Assembly (NCBI GenBank): GCA_028290545.1
Contig: JAQGJP010000050.1
Span: forward strand, 45,787 to 109,786
DNA: 64,000 nt
Origin: Rhizobium sp.
GTDB lineage: Bacteria; Pseudomonadota; Alphaproteobacteria; Rhizobiales; Rhizobiaceae
Direction: 5' to 3'
Shown: positions 27,939 through 37,159 of the stretch, one piece after another
How the letters are laid out: the number at the start of each line of letters is the position of its first letter
How positions within the stretch are numbered: position 1 is the stretch's first letter
Program-made: the position numbers and the translations under genes
The notes under the pieces: model-generated
What the model was told of the DNA's origin: nothing
Database searches by the model: none
Seen by the model: the letters and a program-made list of their open reading frames with translations, nothing else

Positions 27939-28148
27939 ATGACCACTGGCACAGTAAAATGGTTCAATTCCACCAAGGGCTTCGGCTTCATTCAGCCGGA
28001 TAACGGTTCTGCCGACGTATTCGTTCACATCTCGGCCGTTGAACGTGCCGGCATGCGCGAAATCGTCGAAGGCCAGAAGCTGTCCTTCGAACTCGAGCGC
28101 GACAACAAGTCCGGCAAAATGTCGGCTGGTCAGCTTCGCGCTGCTTAA
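27939..28148 (+). CDS. cspA: Cold-shock protein
   Basis: 69 residues from [19 protein letters not shown]; five upstream codons are open but not conserved. RNP1 (KGFGFIQP) and RNP2 (VFVHISAVE) nucleic-acid motifs are intact. It is a single OB-fold RNA chaperone. A long leader and a 3' UTR element shared with another locus suggest post-transcriptional control. Confidence 0.95.
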   Translation: MTTGTVKWFNSTKGFGFIQPDNGSADVFVHISAVERAGMREIVEGQKLSFELERDNKSGKMSAGQLRAA

Positions 28149-28242
28149 TTCGGTATCGGCTTTTCCGGTGACCACGGATGTACTGGCACTGTTGAAAAGT
28201 GGATTACCAATGGAGGTCAGGCCAATTGCCTGGCCTTTTTTT
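28149..28242 (+). ncRNA. cspA 3' UTR element (copy B) with terminator
   Basis: The core at 28161-28195 matches copy A at 33 of 35 positions. It ends in the terminator GGTCAGGC (28215-28222) / GCCTGGCC (28228-28235) plus seven T. It may be only a conserved 3' UTR, or be processed into an RNA like copy A. Confidence 0.65.
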
Positions 28243-28292
28243 ATATCCAGTCGGCTTTTATATTGAGCTGGCGCACCGGGTCGGAGGAAATC

Positions 28293-28493
28293 ATGTCTGC
28301 AAACACATCCAAATCTCGCGAGCAAGCGGAAGCGGCCTTCAGCAAGACGCAGACCGAGTTCCTAGCACGAAGCCGCAACAATGCTGAGCTCGATGCGGTT
28401 GCCAATGAGCGCGACCAGAAGACGGCTCGCCTCAAGGAAATGCGCAAGGCCAAGGAAGCGGCGGATCTCGCCGCCAAGGCAGACGAGAAGTAG
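28293..28493 (+). CDS. 66-aa hypothetical protein, helical
   Basis: Starts at MSANTSKSREQ with GGAGGAAATC in front of the ATG. The whole length is a charged Ala/Lys/Glu-rich helix (QAEAAFSKTQTEF, RDQKTARLKEMRKAKEAADLAAKADEK) with heptad character. No family recognised. It follows cspA after a terminator, so it probably has its own promoter. Confidence 0.7.
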   Translation: MSANTSKSREQAEAAFSKTQTEFLARSRNNAELDAVANERDQKTARLKEMRKAKEAADLAAKADEK

Positions 28494-28515
28494 TCCTCGC
28501 TTCAAATGAAAAGAT

Positions 28516-28540
28516 TGCCGGCGTCGATACCGGCAGGTTT
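28516..28540 (+). terminator. Weak terminator between convergent genes
   Basis: TGCCGG (28516-28521) / CCGGCA (28530-28535), then GGTTTTA. Lies between the 66-aa gene and the convergent ROK gene. Confidence 0.5.
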
Positions 28541-28560
28541 TATGTCCAGTGGCGCGCCGT

Positions 28561-29799
28561 TCAGTCCGGTAGTGCCGCCCTCTCGCGTATCTCTCCCAAT
28601 CCCGGCATCGTGTGATCGAGGAATACCAGGGCGCGCATCAAGCCGCCTTCACGTATCAATGCCCGGTAGTCCGGATAGCTGTCGATGATGCTGACAGTTA
28701 CCGGCAGGCCGTAACTGGTCTTTGCCAGAGCTGCCTTGATGCTTTCCATCATCAGATCGAGGCCCGCCGCGCCAGGCCCCGTGAAGACCAGCGGAATCGG
28801 ATCGAACATCGTGAAAAGATTGGAAAGACCGATGCCGATCGCATTGCCTGCCTCGCGGAACGCATGCCGCTCAGGTCCGTCTGTGCCCCTGGCTTTCGCC
28901 ATCAGCAGTTCGAGTGCGTTTTCCGGCAGGTCCTGGCTGGGCATCTTCGACTGGTCCCCGCCGGTTGCCGTTCGCCAAATGGCCTGCAAGCCGGCATAGG
29001 CCTCGATACAGCCCCGTCGGCCGCAGCGGCAAAGGGCGCCATCAGGCTTGTAGCAGGTGTGGCCGAATTCAACTGCGGAGGATCGCACGCCTGAAAAGAG
29101 CTTCCCGTTGAGATACAGACCCATGCCGACCCCGACCGACAGCAGCACGGAGGCAAAATCGGTGCCGTAGCGGTCGGGTGCCTTCCATCGCAGCGCCTCG
29201 GCAATCATATTGCTCTCATTGGCGATTTCCACGCTGGCGCCGAAGGCGTTTTCCAGCGCCTGGCCAAGGCGCACATCGGACCTGCCGGTGACGGGAGAGG
29301 AAAGCAGCGTCTGGCCATCGGCATCGACAATGCCTTCAACGCCGATTGCGATCCGGCCGAGTGGCGCGAGCCCGGAGCCTTGCCGATCGAGAAGCCGGCG
29401 CAAGACGGATATCACCGCGTCTGTCAACTCGTTGGCGCTCAACTCATGAGTCGGCGTGCTTTCAACCTCGGACGCGACAACCGTGCCGGCATAATCGGCG
29501 AGCGTGATTTCAATCGTATCCAGGCCGAGGAAAATCACTGCCGCCGCAGCATGGGCGGGATTGGCCGACAGGCGCACCTGTGGACGGCCGCGCCGGGCGC
29601 CGGCAAAATCGCTCATGGCTTCGGCGACGAGCGCCCCCCGCTCCAGCAGACTATTGGTGATCACGGTGACCGTGGATGCCGAAAGTCCGGTCACGCTGCT
29701 GAGATCCGTTCTCGACAAAAAGCCGTGGCGGCGCAATGCCATAAGCACGCCAAACTGGTTCTGACGGCGGACATCGTCCTGGCGAACTATAATAGACAG
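28561..29799 (-). CDS. xylR: ROK-family regulator of the xylose operon
   Basis: 412 residues if started at the CTG at 29799, which is exactly six bases after GGGAGGA (29806-29812). The frame is open up to 30018 but that would run into xylF, and no ATG, GTG or TTG fits the ribosome site. Winged HTH ~22-52 (LMALRRHGFLSRTDLSSVTGLSASTVT), then the ROK sugar-kinase-like domain with GVEGIVDADG and the zinc loop LCRCGRRGCIEAYAG near 256-270. Divergent from xylF, so it likely represses that operon until sugar binds. Confidence 0.85.
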   Translation of the reverse strand: MSIIVRQDDVRRQNQFGVLMALRRHGFLSRTDLSSVTGLSASTVTVITNSLLERGALVAEAMSDFAGARRGRPQVRLSANPAHAAAAVIFLGLDTIEITLADYAGTVVASEVESTPTHELSANELTDAVISVLRRLLDRQGSGLAPLGRIAIGVEGIVDADGQTLLSSPVTGRSDVRLGQALENAFGASVEIANESNMIAEALRWKAPDRYGTDFASVLLSVGVGMGLYLNGKLFSGVRSSAVEFGHTCYKPDGALCRCGRRGCIEAYAGLQAIWRTATGGDQSKMPSQDLPENALELLMAKARGTDGPERHAFREAGNAIGIGLSNLFTMFDPIPLVFTGPGAAGLDLMMESIKAALAKTSYGLPVTVSIIDSYPDYRALIREGGLMRALVFLDHTMPGLGEIRERAALPD

Positions 29800-29909
29800 G
29801 CCAGTTCCTCCCGCTGGTATGACTATTTCCGCAGTGCAATATACTTGCAGAGGGTACTCTAATCGATTTGAAAAACGATCTTGACACGGAACGTGTTGTG
29901 CGTCACTAC

Positions 29910-29930
29910 TTTTTTCGATCCTCGAAAAAA
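29910..29930. promoter_or_regulatory. Operator-like dyad in the xylR-xylF intergenic region
   Basis: Perfect 9-bp inverted repeat TTTTTTCGA / TCGAAAAAA with 3-bp spacer. TTGACA at 29881-29886 points toward xylF, and a related AT-rich half-site (TCGATTTGAAAAACGA) precedes it. ROK repressors usually bind such A/T-run dyads. Confidence 0.5.
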
Positions 29931-30030
29931 AGAGGTTCAGGAGCGGTTTTGCCCCTGATGTCCGGATAGGAGCGGGCATTTGCAGGGCAAACTGAAATTT
30001 TGTTGATGCATTTTGCATCGGGAGGACAAG

Positions 30031-31068
30031 ATGAAGAAATTAGCGATTGCGCTTGCGAGCGCAGTATTTGCCATGTCCGTCGCCGGCCCCGTCATGGCCG
30101 CTGGCAAGACTGTAGCCGTTTCCTGGAAGATCTTCCAGGAAGAACGCTGGAAGACTGACGAAGCCGTTATCAAGAAAATCGTCGAAGCCAATGGCGACAA
30201 GTATATCTCCGCCGACGCGCAGGGTTCTGCTGCCAAGCAGCTGACCGACATCGAATCGCTGATGTCGCAGGGTGCTGACGTTCTCGTCATTTGCCCCTGG
30301 GATTCCGAAGCGATCCTGCCGGCTGTCGAAAAGGCTGCCTCGGAAGGCATTCCGATGATCGCCTATGACGTGCAGATCGAGCATCCCTCGGTTCTCTACA
30401 TGACCTTCGACAACGTCGGCGTGGGCCGCCTGATGGCGAAGGAAATGCTCAAGGTCAAGGATGCCGGCAATTTCGCCATCATCAAGGGCGACCCGGGCGA
30501 TCCGAATGCAACCTTTCTCTACAACGGTATCGTTGAAGTGCTGAAGCCGAATATCGACGCCGGCAAGATCAAGATCGTCGGCGAAGCGTCGTCCGACGGC
30601 TGGAAGCCGGAAAATGCCCAGAAGAACATGGAGCAGATCCTGACCGCCAACGACAACAAGGTCGATGCCGTTCTCTCCGAGAATGACGGCATGGCCGGCG
30701 GCGTCGTGGCTGCCCTGCAGGCACAGGGTCTCGCTGGCGATGTACCTGTCACCGGCCAGGACGGCGACAAGGCCGCTCTGAACCGCATCGCGCAGGGTAC
30801 GCAGCTCGTTTCGATCTGGAAAGACTCCCGCGTACTCGGCAAGCTCGCCGCTGAAGCCGCTCTCATGCTTGCTGATGGCAAGACGATGGAAGACGTGCCT
30901 GATGTGACGAAATTCAAGGACGGTGCGCGCAAGGTCGAGATGAACGCTGTTCTCCTGACCCCGACCCCGGTCCTCAAGGACAACCTGGCAGCCGTCATCG
31001 ACGCCGGCTGGGTTGACAAGGCAACTGTTTGCGCCGGCGTGACTGGCGACGTTGCTGCCTGCAAGTAA
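30031..31068 (+). CDS. xylF: D-xylose-binding periplasmic protein
   Basis: 345 residues with signal peptide (MKKLAIALASAVFAMSVAG, cleavage after VMA). Mature start AAGKTVAVSWKIFQEERWKTDE; ligand-side residues in SQGADVLVICPWDSEAI, KGDPGDPNATFLYNG and DAVLSENDGMAGGVV fit XylF. Two cysteines near the end (TVCAGV, AACK) may form a disulfide. The start at 30031 is chosen over an in-frame ATG six codons earlier because of GGGAGGACAAG upstream. Confidence 0.9.
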   Translation: MKKLAIALASAVFAMSVAGPVMAAGKTVAVSWKIFQEERWKTDEAVIKKIVEANGDKYISADAQGSAAKQLTDIESLMSQGADVLVICPWDSEAILPAVEKAASEGIPMIAYDVQIEHPSVLYMTFDNVGVGRLMAKEMLKVKDAGNFAIIKGDPGDPNATFLYNGIVEVLKPNIDAGKIKIVGEASSDGWKPENAQKNMEQILTANDNKVDAVLSENDGMAGGVVAALQAQGLAGDVPVTGQDGDKAALNRIAQGTQLVSIWKDSRVLGKLAAEAALMLADGKTMEDVPDVTKFKDGARKVEMNAVLLTPTPVLKDNLAAVIDAGWVDKATVCAGVTGDVAACK

Positions 31069-31090
31069 TCTGTCTGGTGTATGAGATTTG

Positions 31091-31126
31091 ATGCGCCGCC
31101 TTTGATGAGAGGGCGGCGCATTTTTC
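31091..31126 (+). terminator. Terminator/attenuator after xylF
   Basis: ATGCGCCGCC (31091-31100) / GGCGGCGCAT (31112-31121) with an 11-nt loop and a T-run ending at 31125. Read-through into xylH is needed, since no clear promoter was seen before it. Confidence 0.8.
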
Positions 31127-31275
31127 AAAATACCGCGTGGCATGGATGCTGCACCGGCAGCTTCACGGAAAGTTTTTCGACGCAGGCAGTTCGTGCACTG
31201 GACAAAAGCATTTGTCCGGAACAAGACTTTGAGAAAAGAGATCACAAGATCTCCGGGGGATAGGGAGGCGATCCA

Positions 31276-32592
31276 ATGGCCCAAGTTCAGACACATAGCG
31301 GCCCCGCAACGGTGCAGGAAGGCCCAATCAAGACGTTCCTGCGGGCGACTGAAATCGACTCGCGCATGCTGGGGATGATTGGCGCCCTGCTGGTAATTTG
31401 GCTGGGCTTTAATTATTACGGATATTTCGTGAACGGCAATGCGGCGTTCATGACTTACCGCAATCTTTGGACGCTTTCGGTACAAACGGCTTCCATCACA
31501 GTCATGGCGACTGGCATGGTGCTGGTTATCGTCACCCGTAATATCGATCTGTCCGTCGGCTCCATGCTTGGGGTCACCGCGATGTTCATGGGCATCCTGC
31601 AGGTTTGGGTCCTGCCGCAGTGGCTTGGTCTCGGCCATCCCGCGATCTGGATCATCACCGTGATTGCCGGGCTCGTGGTCGGAGCCTTGGTCGGAACTTT
31701 TCAGGGATATTTGATCGCTTATCTCGAAATCCCATCCTTCATTGTCACGCTTGGCGGCATGCTGGTTTGGCGAGGAGCGGCCTGGCTTATGGCGCGCGGC
31801 GAAACCATCTCGCCGCTGGACGCGAATTTCTCGCTTATCGGCGGTGGTCCCTATGGCGCGATCGGTACGACGGCGAGCTGGGTCGTGGCGGTGATTGCCT
31901 GCGTCGGCATTGTGGCCCTGCTGGTTTCAGCGCGGCGGCAGCGCACGCGTTTCGGCTTTCCCATGCGCCCCCTTTGGGCGGAGTATCTGATCGGTGGGGT
32001 CAGTATGGCGGTGGTGCTGGGTGCGACCTACACAATGAACCACTATTATTGGCCCAAGGGCATCGTTCGCGAATACGCAAAGGCGAACAATATCGATCCG
32101 GCGACGCTGGTCGATATCGGCCATGGTTGGGCGATTCCAGTGTTGATAGCGCTGTTCGTTGTGATGGCAATGACGTTTGTCACAACGCGTACGAAATTCG
32201 GCCGCTATGTGTTCGCCATGGGCGGCAACCCGGAAGCGGCCGAACTGGCGGGCATCAACACCAAACGCCTGACGATGCTGATCTTCTCATTGATGGGCTT
32301 TTTGGTCGCTGTTTCCGCTACAATTTCTTCCGCGCGCCTCAGGGCTTCGACAGCGGATCTCGGTCGCATCGACGAACTCTATGTTATTGCTGCGGCGGTG
32401 ATCGGTGGCACGTCGCTCGCCGGCGGTTCAGGCACGATCTACGGTGCGATGATCGGCGCGCTCGTCATGCAGTCGCTCTATTCGGGCATGTCGCTTGTCG
32501 GCTTCGATGTCTCGATCCAAAGCATGGTCGTAGGCGCGGTTCTCGTCCTGGCCGTCTACATCGACACCATCTATCGCCGCCATGCAAAGTGA
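31276..32592 (+). CDS. xylH: Xylose ABC transporter permease
   Basis: 438 residues of the BPD_transp_2 family with [53 protein letters not shown] and [21 protein letters not shown]. It resembles GguB of the other sugar operon in overall plan. Located 207 bp after xylF and 13 bp before xylG. Confidence 0.92.
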   Translation: MAQVQTHSGPATVQEGPIKTFLRATEIDSRMLGMIGALLVIWLGFNYYGYFVNGNAAFMTYRNLWTLSVQTASITVMATGMVLVIVTRNIDLSVGSMLGVTAMFMGILQVWVLPQWLGLGHPAIWIITVIAGLVVGALVGTFQGYLIAYLEIPSFIVTLGGMLVWRGAAWLMARGETISPLDANFSLIGGGPYGAIGTTASWVVAVIACVGIVALLVSARRQRTRFGFPMRPLWAEYLIGGVSMAVVLGATYTMNHYYWPKGIVREYAKANNIDPATLVDIGHGWAIPVLIALFVVMAMTFVTTRTKFGRYVFAMGGNPEAAELAGINTKRLTMLIFSLMGFLVAVSATISSARLRASTADLGRIDELYVIAAAVIGGTSLAGGSGTIYGAMIGALVMQSLYSGMSLVGFDVSIQSMVVGAVLVLAVYIDTIYRRHAK

Positions 32593-32605
32593 GGGAGGAC
32601 ATACA

Positions 32606-33403
32606 ATGACTGCAACCTATCAACGGCCTTCCGGCACACCACTGGTGGAAATGAAGGATGTGTCCATCGCATTCGGCGGCATCCGCGCCGTCGATCATGC
32701 CTCGGTCGATCTGTTTCCCGGCGAGGTCGTGGCGCTACTCGGCCACAATGGCGCCGGCAAGTCGACGCTGATCAAGGCGTTGTCCGGTGCCTACCATCGC
32801 GACCATGGCGATATTTTCATCAATGGCGAGATGGTCACCATCAACAATCCGCGCGATGCCAAGGGTTATGGGATCGAGACGATCTACCAGACGCTTGGGC
32901 TGGCGGACAATGTCGATGCCGCCGCCAACCTCTTTCTCGGGCGTGAGATCCTCACCAAATGGGGTACGCTCGACGACGTGGCGATGGAGGCCGAGGCACG
33001 CAAGGTGATGGGCCGGCTGAACCCGAATTTCCGCCGTTTCAAGGAGCCGGTGAAAGCCCTTTCGGGCGGTCAGCGGCAATCTGTGGCGATCGCTCGGGCG
33101 ATTCTCTTCAATGCCCGTATCCTGATCATGGACGAGCCGACGGCCGCGCTCGGACCGCAGGAAACCGCGCAGGTCGGCGAACTCATCAAGCAACTCAAGG
33201 CGGACGGCATCGGCATCTTCTTGATCAGTCACGATATCCATGACGTCTTCGACCTCGCCGACCGCGTTTCGGTGATGAAGAACGGCCGTGTCGTCGGCTA
33301 TGCCCGCACATCCGATGTCACAAAGGACGAAGTGCTCGGCATGATCATTCTCGGCAAGGTTCCGCCCGGCGCGGTTGCCGGCCCGGGGGCAATGCTCTCC
33401 TAA
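32606..33403 (+). CDS. Sugar ABC transporter ATP-binding protein, single-NBD type
   Basis: 265 residues from ATG at 32606 (GGGAGGAC upstream). One ATPase domain: [35 protein letters not shown] and [14 protein letters not shown]. coli XylG has two fused domains (~510 residues); this half-size form must act as a homodimer, as in several rhizobial sugar importers. By position it serves XylF-XylH. Confidence 0.92.
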   Translation: MTATYQRPSGTPLVEMKDVSIAFGGIRAVDHASVDLFPGEVVALLGHNGAGKSTLIKALSGAYHRDHGDIFINGEMVTINNPRDAKGYGIETIYQTLGLADNVDAAANLFLGREILTKWGTLDDVAMEAEARKVMGRLNPNFRRFKEPVKALSGGQRQSVAIARAILFNARILIMDEPTAALGPQETAQVGELIKQLKADGIGIFLISHDIHDVFDLADRVSVMKNGRVVGYARTSDVTKDEVLGMIILGKVPPGAVAGPGAMLS

Positions 33404-33482
33404 AACGCCCCAGCCCAAAAGCGTGAAGCGGCTTTGGGGTTGCGCATGCCTATGAACAAGAGCTTCAGGAAGTTGCAGGGGC

Positions 33483-33508
33483 GGCGTGGCGCCTTCAGGC
33501 CACGCCCT
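33483..33508 (+). terminator. Terminator at the end of the xyl operon
   Basis: GGCGTGGC (33483-33490) / GCCACGCC (33499-33506), then CTTTC. A first weaker dyad (GCCCCAGCC ... GGCTTTGGGG) begins just after the ATPase stop. Confidence 0.6.
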
Positions 33509-33841
33509 TTCAAAATTCTGGCCAAGGCCTGCTGAAAACGCGGGGGATGTGCGAATCATCTTGGCTTTGTTCTTCAATCGTTTTTTTGACATTTGTGAAT
33601 GTGTTGCGAAGCGAAGAACTTCGGCGAAGTGAATTAGCCGTTTGAATTCAAGCGAGTGTTAAATTTACGGGGAATCTCCTTGCAATGCGTCCGAATTACG
33701 GCACACTTCCGGACGGGGGCTGGATGTGGGGGAACGTTGAATGCGGAAATTTTGCATTTCATTAAAATCCAACAAATCAGCGTAAGGTTTTTTTGAGAGA
33801 CCTAAGGCAATCTGCGGTGCAGGATTGCTTAGGAGGCAGTT
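33509..33841. other. Non-coding stretch upstream of the 75-aa gene
   Basis: No convincing reading frame. It contains AT-rich segments (TTTTTTTGACATTTGTGAATG at 33581 onward includes TTGACA without a good -10) and CATTTCATTAAAATCC near 33757. Probably promoter and leader of the small membrane-protein gene. Confidence 0.4.
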
Positions 33842-34069
33842 ATGATTTTTGTAACGTCGCTGGTAACCGGATTGTTTGCAGCCATGCTGCGCTCTCTGTT
33901 CGCTACGATTGCCGTATCCTTCCTGATCTGCATTGTCTTTGCCGTTGCCTTCGCGTTGAACGGCGCTTCCGTGAGCGCCCTTCTGATTTCGATTGCCGGA
34001 TTCAATGGTGGCCTTATTCTCTTCGCGGCGGCACACATTTTTGGTTCAGGCGCCCGTTCACCTGAGTGA
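33842..34069 (+). CDS. 75-aa small membrane protein
   Basis: An AGGAGG sits five bases before the ATG, an excellent ribosome site. Two hydrophobic helices cover residues ~8-40 (LVTGLFAAMLRSLFATIAVSF, ICIVFAVAFAL) and ~44-66 (VSALLISIAGFNGGLILFAAA). No family recognised. It stands alone between the xyl operon and a convergent gamma-glutamyltransferase gene. Confidence 0.65.
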   Translation: MIFVTSLVTGLFAAMLRSLFATIAVSFLICIVFAVAFALNGASVSALLISIAGFNGGLILFAAAHIFGSGARSPE

Positions 34070-34103
34070 TAGAACGCTGATTTCCTGATCGCGTCATGGA
34101 GAA

Positions 34104-35849
34104 TCAGTAACCGCGTGCCGCTCCCGATGCCGCGCGGCTGTCCATCGCGCCATTGAGCCGCGCGCCATCGCCGTCCTTGATCTCACCGAGGCTCTTGCCG
34201 CCAACCAATATGCCGGCTGCCTGCCCCCATATCGGCCAGTTCATATCGATCTGTACATTGTGGCCCATGGCGCCCAGCACCTTCAGCGTATCCGGCGACA
34301 GCGCGAATGGCTCCATCGCAACCTTTTCAGGCAGCCACTGGTGATGGACACGCGGCGCATCGATCGCTTCCTGGATATTCATGCCGTGATCGACGACATT
34401 GACGATCGCCTCAAGCGTGATGGTGATGATGCGGGCGCCGCCAGGGCTGCCGATGACCATGAACAACTTGCCGTCCTTGGTGATGATCGTCGGGCTCATC
34501 GATGAAAGTGGAGTCTTTTTCGGCGCGATGGCATTGGCCTCTCCCTGCACCAGTCCATACAGATTGGCGACGCCCGGCTTGGAGGTGAAATCGTCCATCT
34601 CGTTGTTGAGCAGGATGCCGGTGCCGGCCGCAACGATGCCGGTGCCGAACGAGCCGTTCAGCGTATAGGTGACCGCCACCGCATTCCCGTCCTTGTCGAC
34701 AATCGAGTAATGCGTGGTCTCATGGCTCTCGGCGAGGCCCAGCGGCTTGAGCCTGGGGGAATGGCCGGCCTTTTCCGAATCGATCGTATCGCGGATCTTT
34801 TTCGCATAGCCCTTGTCGAGCAGCGTCGAAATGGGGTTGTTGACGAAATCCGGATCGCCGAGCGCGGCATTGCGATCGACGAAGGCATTGCGCATCGCCT
34901 CGATCATCACATGCACCGCCTGGGCGGAGTTCGGGCCATATTTGTCCATCGGATATCCTTCGAGGATATTGAGGATTTCGCAGATGATCACGCCGCCGGA
35001 GCTCGGCGGTGGCGAGGATATGATCTCATAGCCGCGATAATTGCATTCGACCGGCTTGAGTTCGCGCACTGAATATTGCGCGAAATCCTCCTTCGCCAGC
35101 ACGCCTCCCTTGTCCTTGCTGGTGCTGACGATCGCATCGGCGATAGTGCCCTTGTAAAAGGCGTCCGGCCCATCCTTGGCGATGGCCTCAAGGCTTTTCG
35201 CCAGATCAAGCTGCTTGAGCGTATCGCCGATCTGATAATGCTTGCCGTCCGGCTTCAGGTAGATCGCGGCGGCGGCCTTGTCCTTGGCGAGTTTTCTGGC
35301 GCCGGAATCGAGCGAAGCGACGTCGCCCTGTTCCAGCCTGAAGCCTTCCCTTGCAAAGCGGATGGCGGGCGCCATCAGTTCCTCGCGCGACATAGTGCCA
35401 TATTTGGTGCGGGCGGTTTCCAGCCCCATCACCGAGCCTGGTACACCGACAGCCAGTATCGTATCGGTGCTGAGTCCCTTGACGACATTGCCGTCCTTGC
35501 CGAGATACATGGTCTTGCTGGCCGCCAGCGGTGCCCGCTCGCGGAAATCGAGGAATGCCTTGGTGCCATCCTTCAAGCGGATGGTCATGAAGCCGCCGCC
35601 GCCGATATTGCCGGCGGTCGGATAGACCACGGCAAGCACATAGCCGACCGCGACGGCTGCGTCGACGGCGTTGCCACCATTCTTCAGCACTTCGACGCCG
35701 GCTTCGGATGCCAGGCGCTGCGCGGTGACGACCATGCCGTGTTCCGCGGCCACCGGCTGCGGCGCGGCTGCCTGGGCGACGGTAGCGGGCAGGAGAAGCA
35801 GCGACAGGGCAAGCGTCGAGGCAAAGCCCAATTTGATCCGGACGGTCAT
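34104..35849 (-). CDS. ggt: Gamma-glutamyltransferase
   Basis: 581 residues from ATG at 35849, six bases after GGAG; earlier ATGs lack spacing. Signal peptide (LALSLLLLPATVAQA). Ntn-hydrolase precursor: large subunit with GGNAVDAAVAV and GGGGFMTIRL, autocleavage at the Thr in SHETTHYSIVDKDGNAVAVTYTLN, then small subunit with PLSSMSPTI and GSPGGARII. The periplasmic enzyme cuts glutathione and other gamma-glutamyl compounds. A perfect operator-like dyad lies 15 bp upstream of the start. Confidence 0.93.
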   Translation of the reverse strand: MTVRIKLGFASTLALSLLLLPATVAQAAAPQPVAAEHGMVVTAQRLASEAGVEVLKNGGNAVDAAVAVGYVLAVVYPTAGNIGGGGFMTIRLKDGTKAFLDFRERAPLAASKTMYLGKDGNVVKGLSTDTILAVGVPGSVMGLETARTKYGTMSREELMAPAIRFAREGFRLEQGDVASLDSGARKLAKDKAAAAIYLKPDGKHYQIGDTLKQLDLAKSLEAIAKDGPDAFYKGTIADAIVSTSKDKGGVLAKEDFAQYSVRELKPVECNYRGYEIISSPPPSSGGVIICEILNILEGYPMDKYGPNSAQAVHVMIEAMRNAFVDRNAALGDPDFVNNPISTLLDKGYAKKIRDTIDSEKAGHSPRLKPLGLAESHETTHYSIVDKDGNAVAVTYTLNGSFGTGIVAAGTGILLNNEMDDFTSKPGVANLYGLVQGEANAIAPKKTPLSSMSPTIITKDGKLFMVIGSPGGARIITITLEAIVNVVDHGMNIQEAIDAPRVHHQWLPEKVAMEPFALSPDTLKVLGAMGHNVQIDMNWPIWGQAAGILVGGKSLGEIKDGDGARLNGAMDSRAASGAARGY

Positions 35850-35863
35850 GGCGGTCTCCATCG

Positions 35864-35883
35864 GTTGGACAATGGTGTCCAAC
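35864..35883 (-). promoter_or_regulatory. Operator-like dyad before ggt
   Basis: GTTGGACA (35864-35871), ATGG, TGTCCAAC (35876-35883): perfect 8-4-8 inverted repeat next to the ggt ribosome site. It could be a repressor site or a leader hairpin. Confidence 0.5.
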
Positions 35884-35985
35884 ATATTCCTCCGCGTCGA
35901 TCTGTCCAGCCGAAAAGCACAAGCCTTGATTAAGACGATGCCTGCCCTATGTCTTAAGCTCCGGTTTCATTGTGGAGTTATATGC

Positions 35986-36366
35986 ATGTCCGCCAAGCCA
36001 ATTAAAATTCCCGGCCCCGACCATCCGATCACCATTGAGCCAAATCCTGCCAAAGTCGTCGTGCTCCTGAACGGCAAGGCAATCGCGGAGACCAACGAGT
36101 CGCTGACGCTGCAGGAAGCGAATTATCCGCCGGTCAGCTATATCCCGCGCAAGGATGTCGATATGTCCCTGCTGCAGCGGACGGATCACAAGACTCACTG
36201 CCCCTACAAGGGCGATGCCTCCTATTACAGCATCCCGCTCGGCGGCGACCGCTCGAACAACGCGATCTGGACCTATGAGCATCCCCATGATGCGGTCAGC
36301 GCCATCAAGGATTACATGGCTTTCTATCCCGACCGCGTCGACAGTATCGAAGCCCGCGATATCTAG
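35986..36366 (+). CDS. DUF427 domain protein
   Basis: 126 residues from MSAKPIKIPGPDHPI with GGAG upstream. Family hallmarks: VVVLLNGKAIAET, YPPVSYIPRKDVDM, THCPYKGDASYYSI, and AIWTYEHPHDAVSAIKDYMAFYPDRV. DUF427 is a small beta-rich (tent-like) fold, function unknown though widespread. Divergent from ggt. Confidence 0.9.
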   Translation: MSAKPIKIPGPDHPITIEPNPAKVVVLLNGKAIAETNESLTLQEANYPPVSYIPRKDVDMSLLQRTDHKTHCPYKGDASYYSIPLGGDRSNNAIWTYEHPHDAVSAIKDYMAFYPDRVDSIEARDI

Positions 36367-36454
36367 CCGGACGCTGCATGGAACCTGATCCTTGCCGTCT
36401 GCCTTTCTTCCATAAGTCTCGCCGTCGAGGCGGCGTTGTGGGGAGGATGGACCT

Positions 36455-37159
36455 ATGCCAGAAATGCCAATCCTGCCGGCCGGCAGCAAGCCGAGTGCGC
36501 CACTCACATCGGGTGAACTCGTCGGTACTATGTCACATTATCACCGCGCGGAAATCGCCCGCATGGCAGGCTGGCGAGACCGGCTTGACCTGACGACCAA
36601 CTGGGCGCTGACGGTGGCTGCCGCCATGCTGTCGGTTTCGTTGTCGACGCCATCGTCGCATCACGGCGTCGTGCTGTTCGCCATGCTGCTGACCCTGCTG
36701 CTGCTGTGGATCGAAGCGCGGCGCTATCGGTTTTTCGATGTATACCGAGCGCGGGTGCGGCAGTTCGAGCGTCATTATTTCGCACAGATATTCTCGCCAC
36801 AGGCCGATTTCGCCTCTAACTGGCTGCTGATACTGGGAGAAGCCCTGCGCGCGCCGAAATTCCTGATTTCGCAACGTGTCGCCTTCGCCCGGCGCCTGCG
36901 AAGGAACTATATCTATATGTTCCTCATCCTGCTGCTGGCGTGGGTTCTGAAAATTTCGACGCCGAACCTGCAGGAGGAGGGGCGGAAGGGCGATTTCGTC
37001 CATTCGGTGCTCGAGGCGATCACCAACGCCAATCTCGGGCCGCTGCCCGGCGCGGTGGTGGTGTCATGCGTTGCTGTCTGCTACGCGGTCCTTCTCTATC
37101 TCGCCTTTTTCACGCCGGACGAGGAGGGCGAACTTGCCCATGGCGATGTGCATGTCTAG
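36455..37159 (+). CDS. DUF2270 family membrane protein
   Basis: 234 residues. The signature MSHYHRAEIARMAGWRDRLDLTTNWA starts near residue 26 (given here as family hallmark), followed by helices at ~48-64, ~70-87, ~152-168 and ~200-222. Uncharacterised integral-membrane family. The stop overlaps by 4 bp with the convergent permease gene. Confidence 0.85.
   Translation: MPEMPILPAGSKPSAPLTSGELVGTMSHYHRAEIARMAGWRDRLDLTTNWALTVAAAMLSVSLSTPSSHHGVVLFAMLLTLLLLWIEARRYRFFDVYRARVRQFERHYFAQIFSPQADFASNWLLILGEALRAPKFLISQRVAFARRLRRNYIYMFLILLLAWVLKISTPNLQEEGRKGDFVHSVLEAITNANLGPLPGAVVVSCVAVCYAVLLYLAFFTPDEEGELAHGDVHV

Noticed and set aside
30040..31638. 532-codon open frame opposite xylF and xylH
   Set aside because: Antisense shadow of two well-supported genes, no motif.
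33581..33620. Promoter from the TTGACA at 33586
   Set aside because: No acceptable -10 at 15-19 bp spacing.
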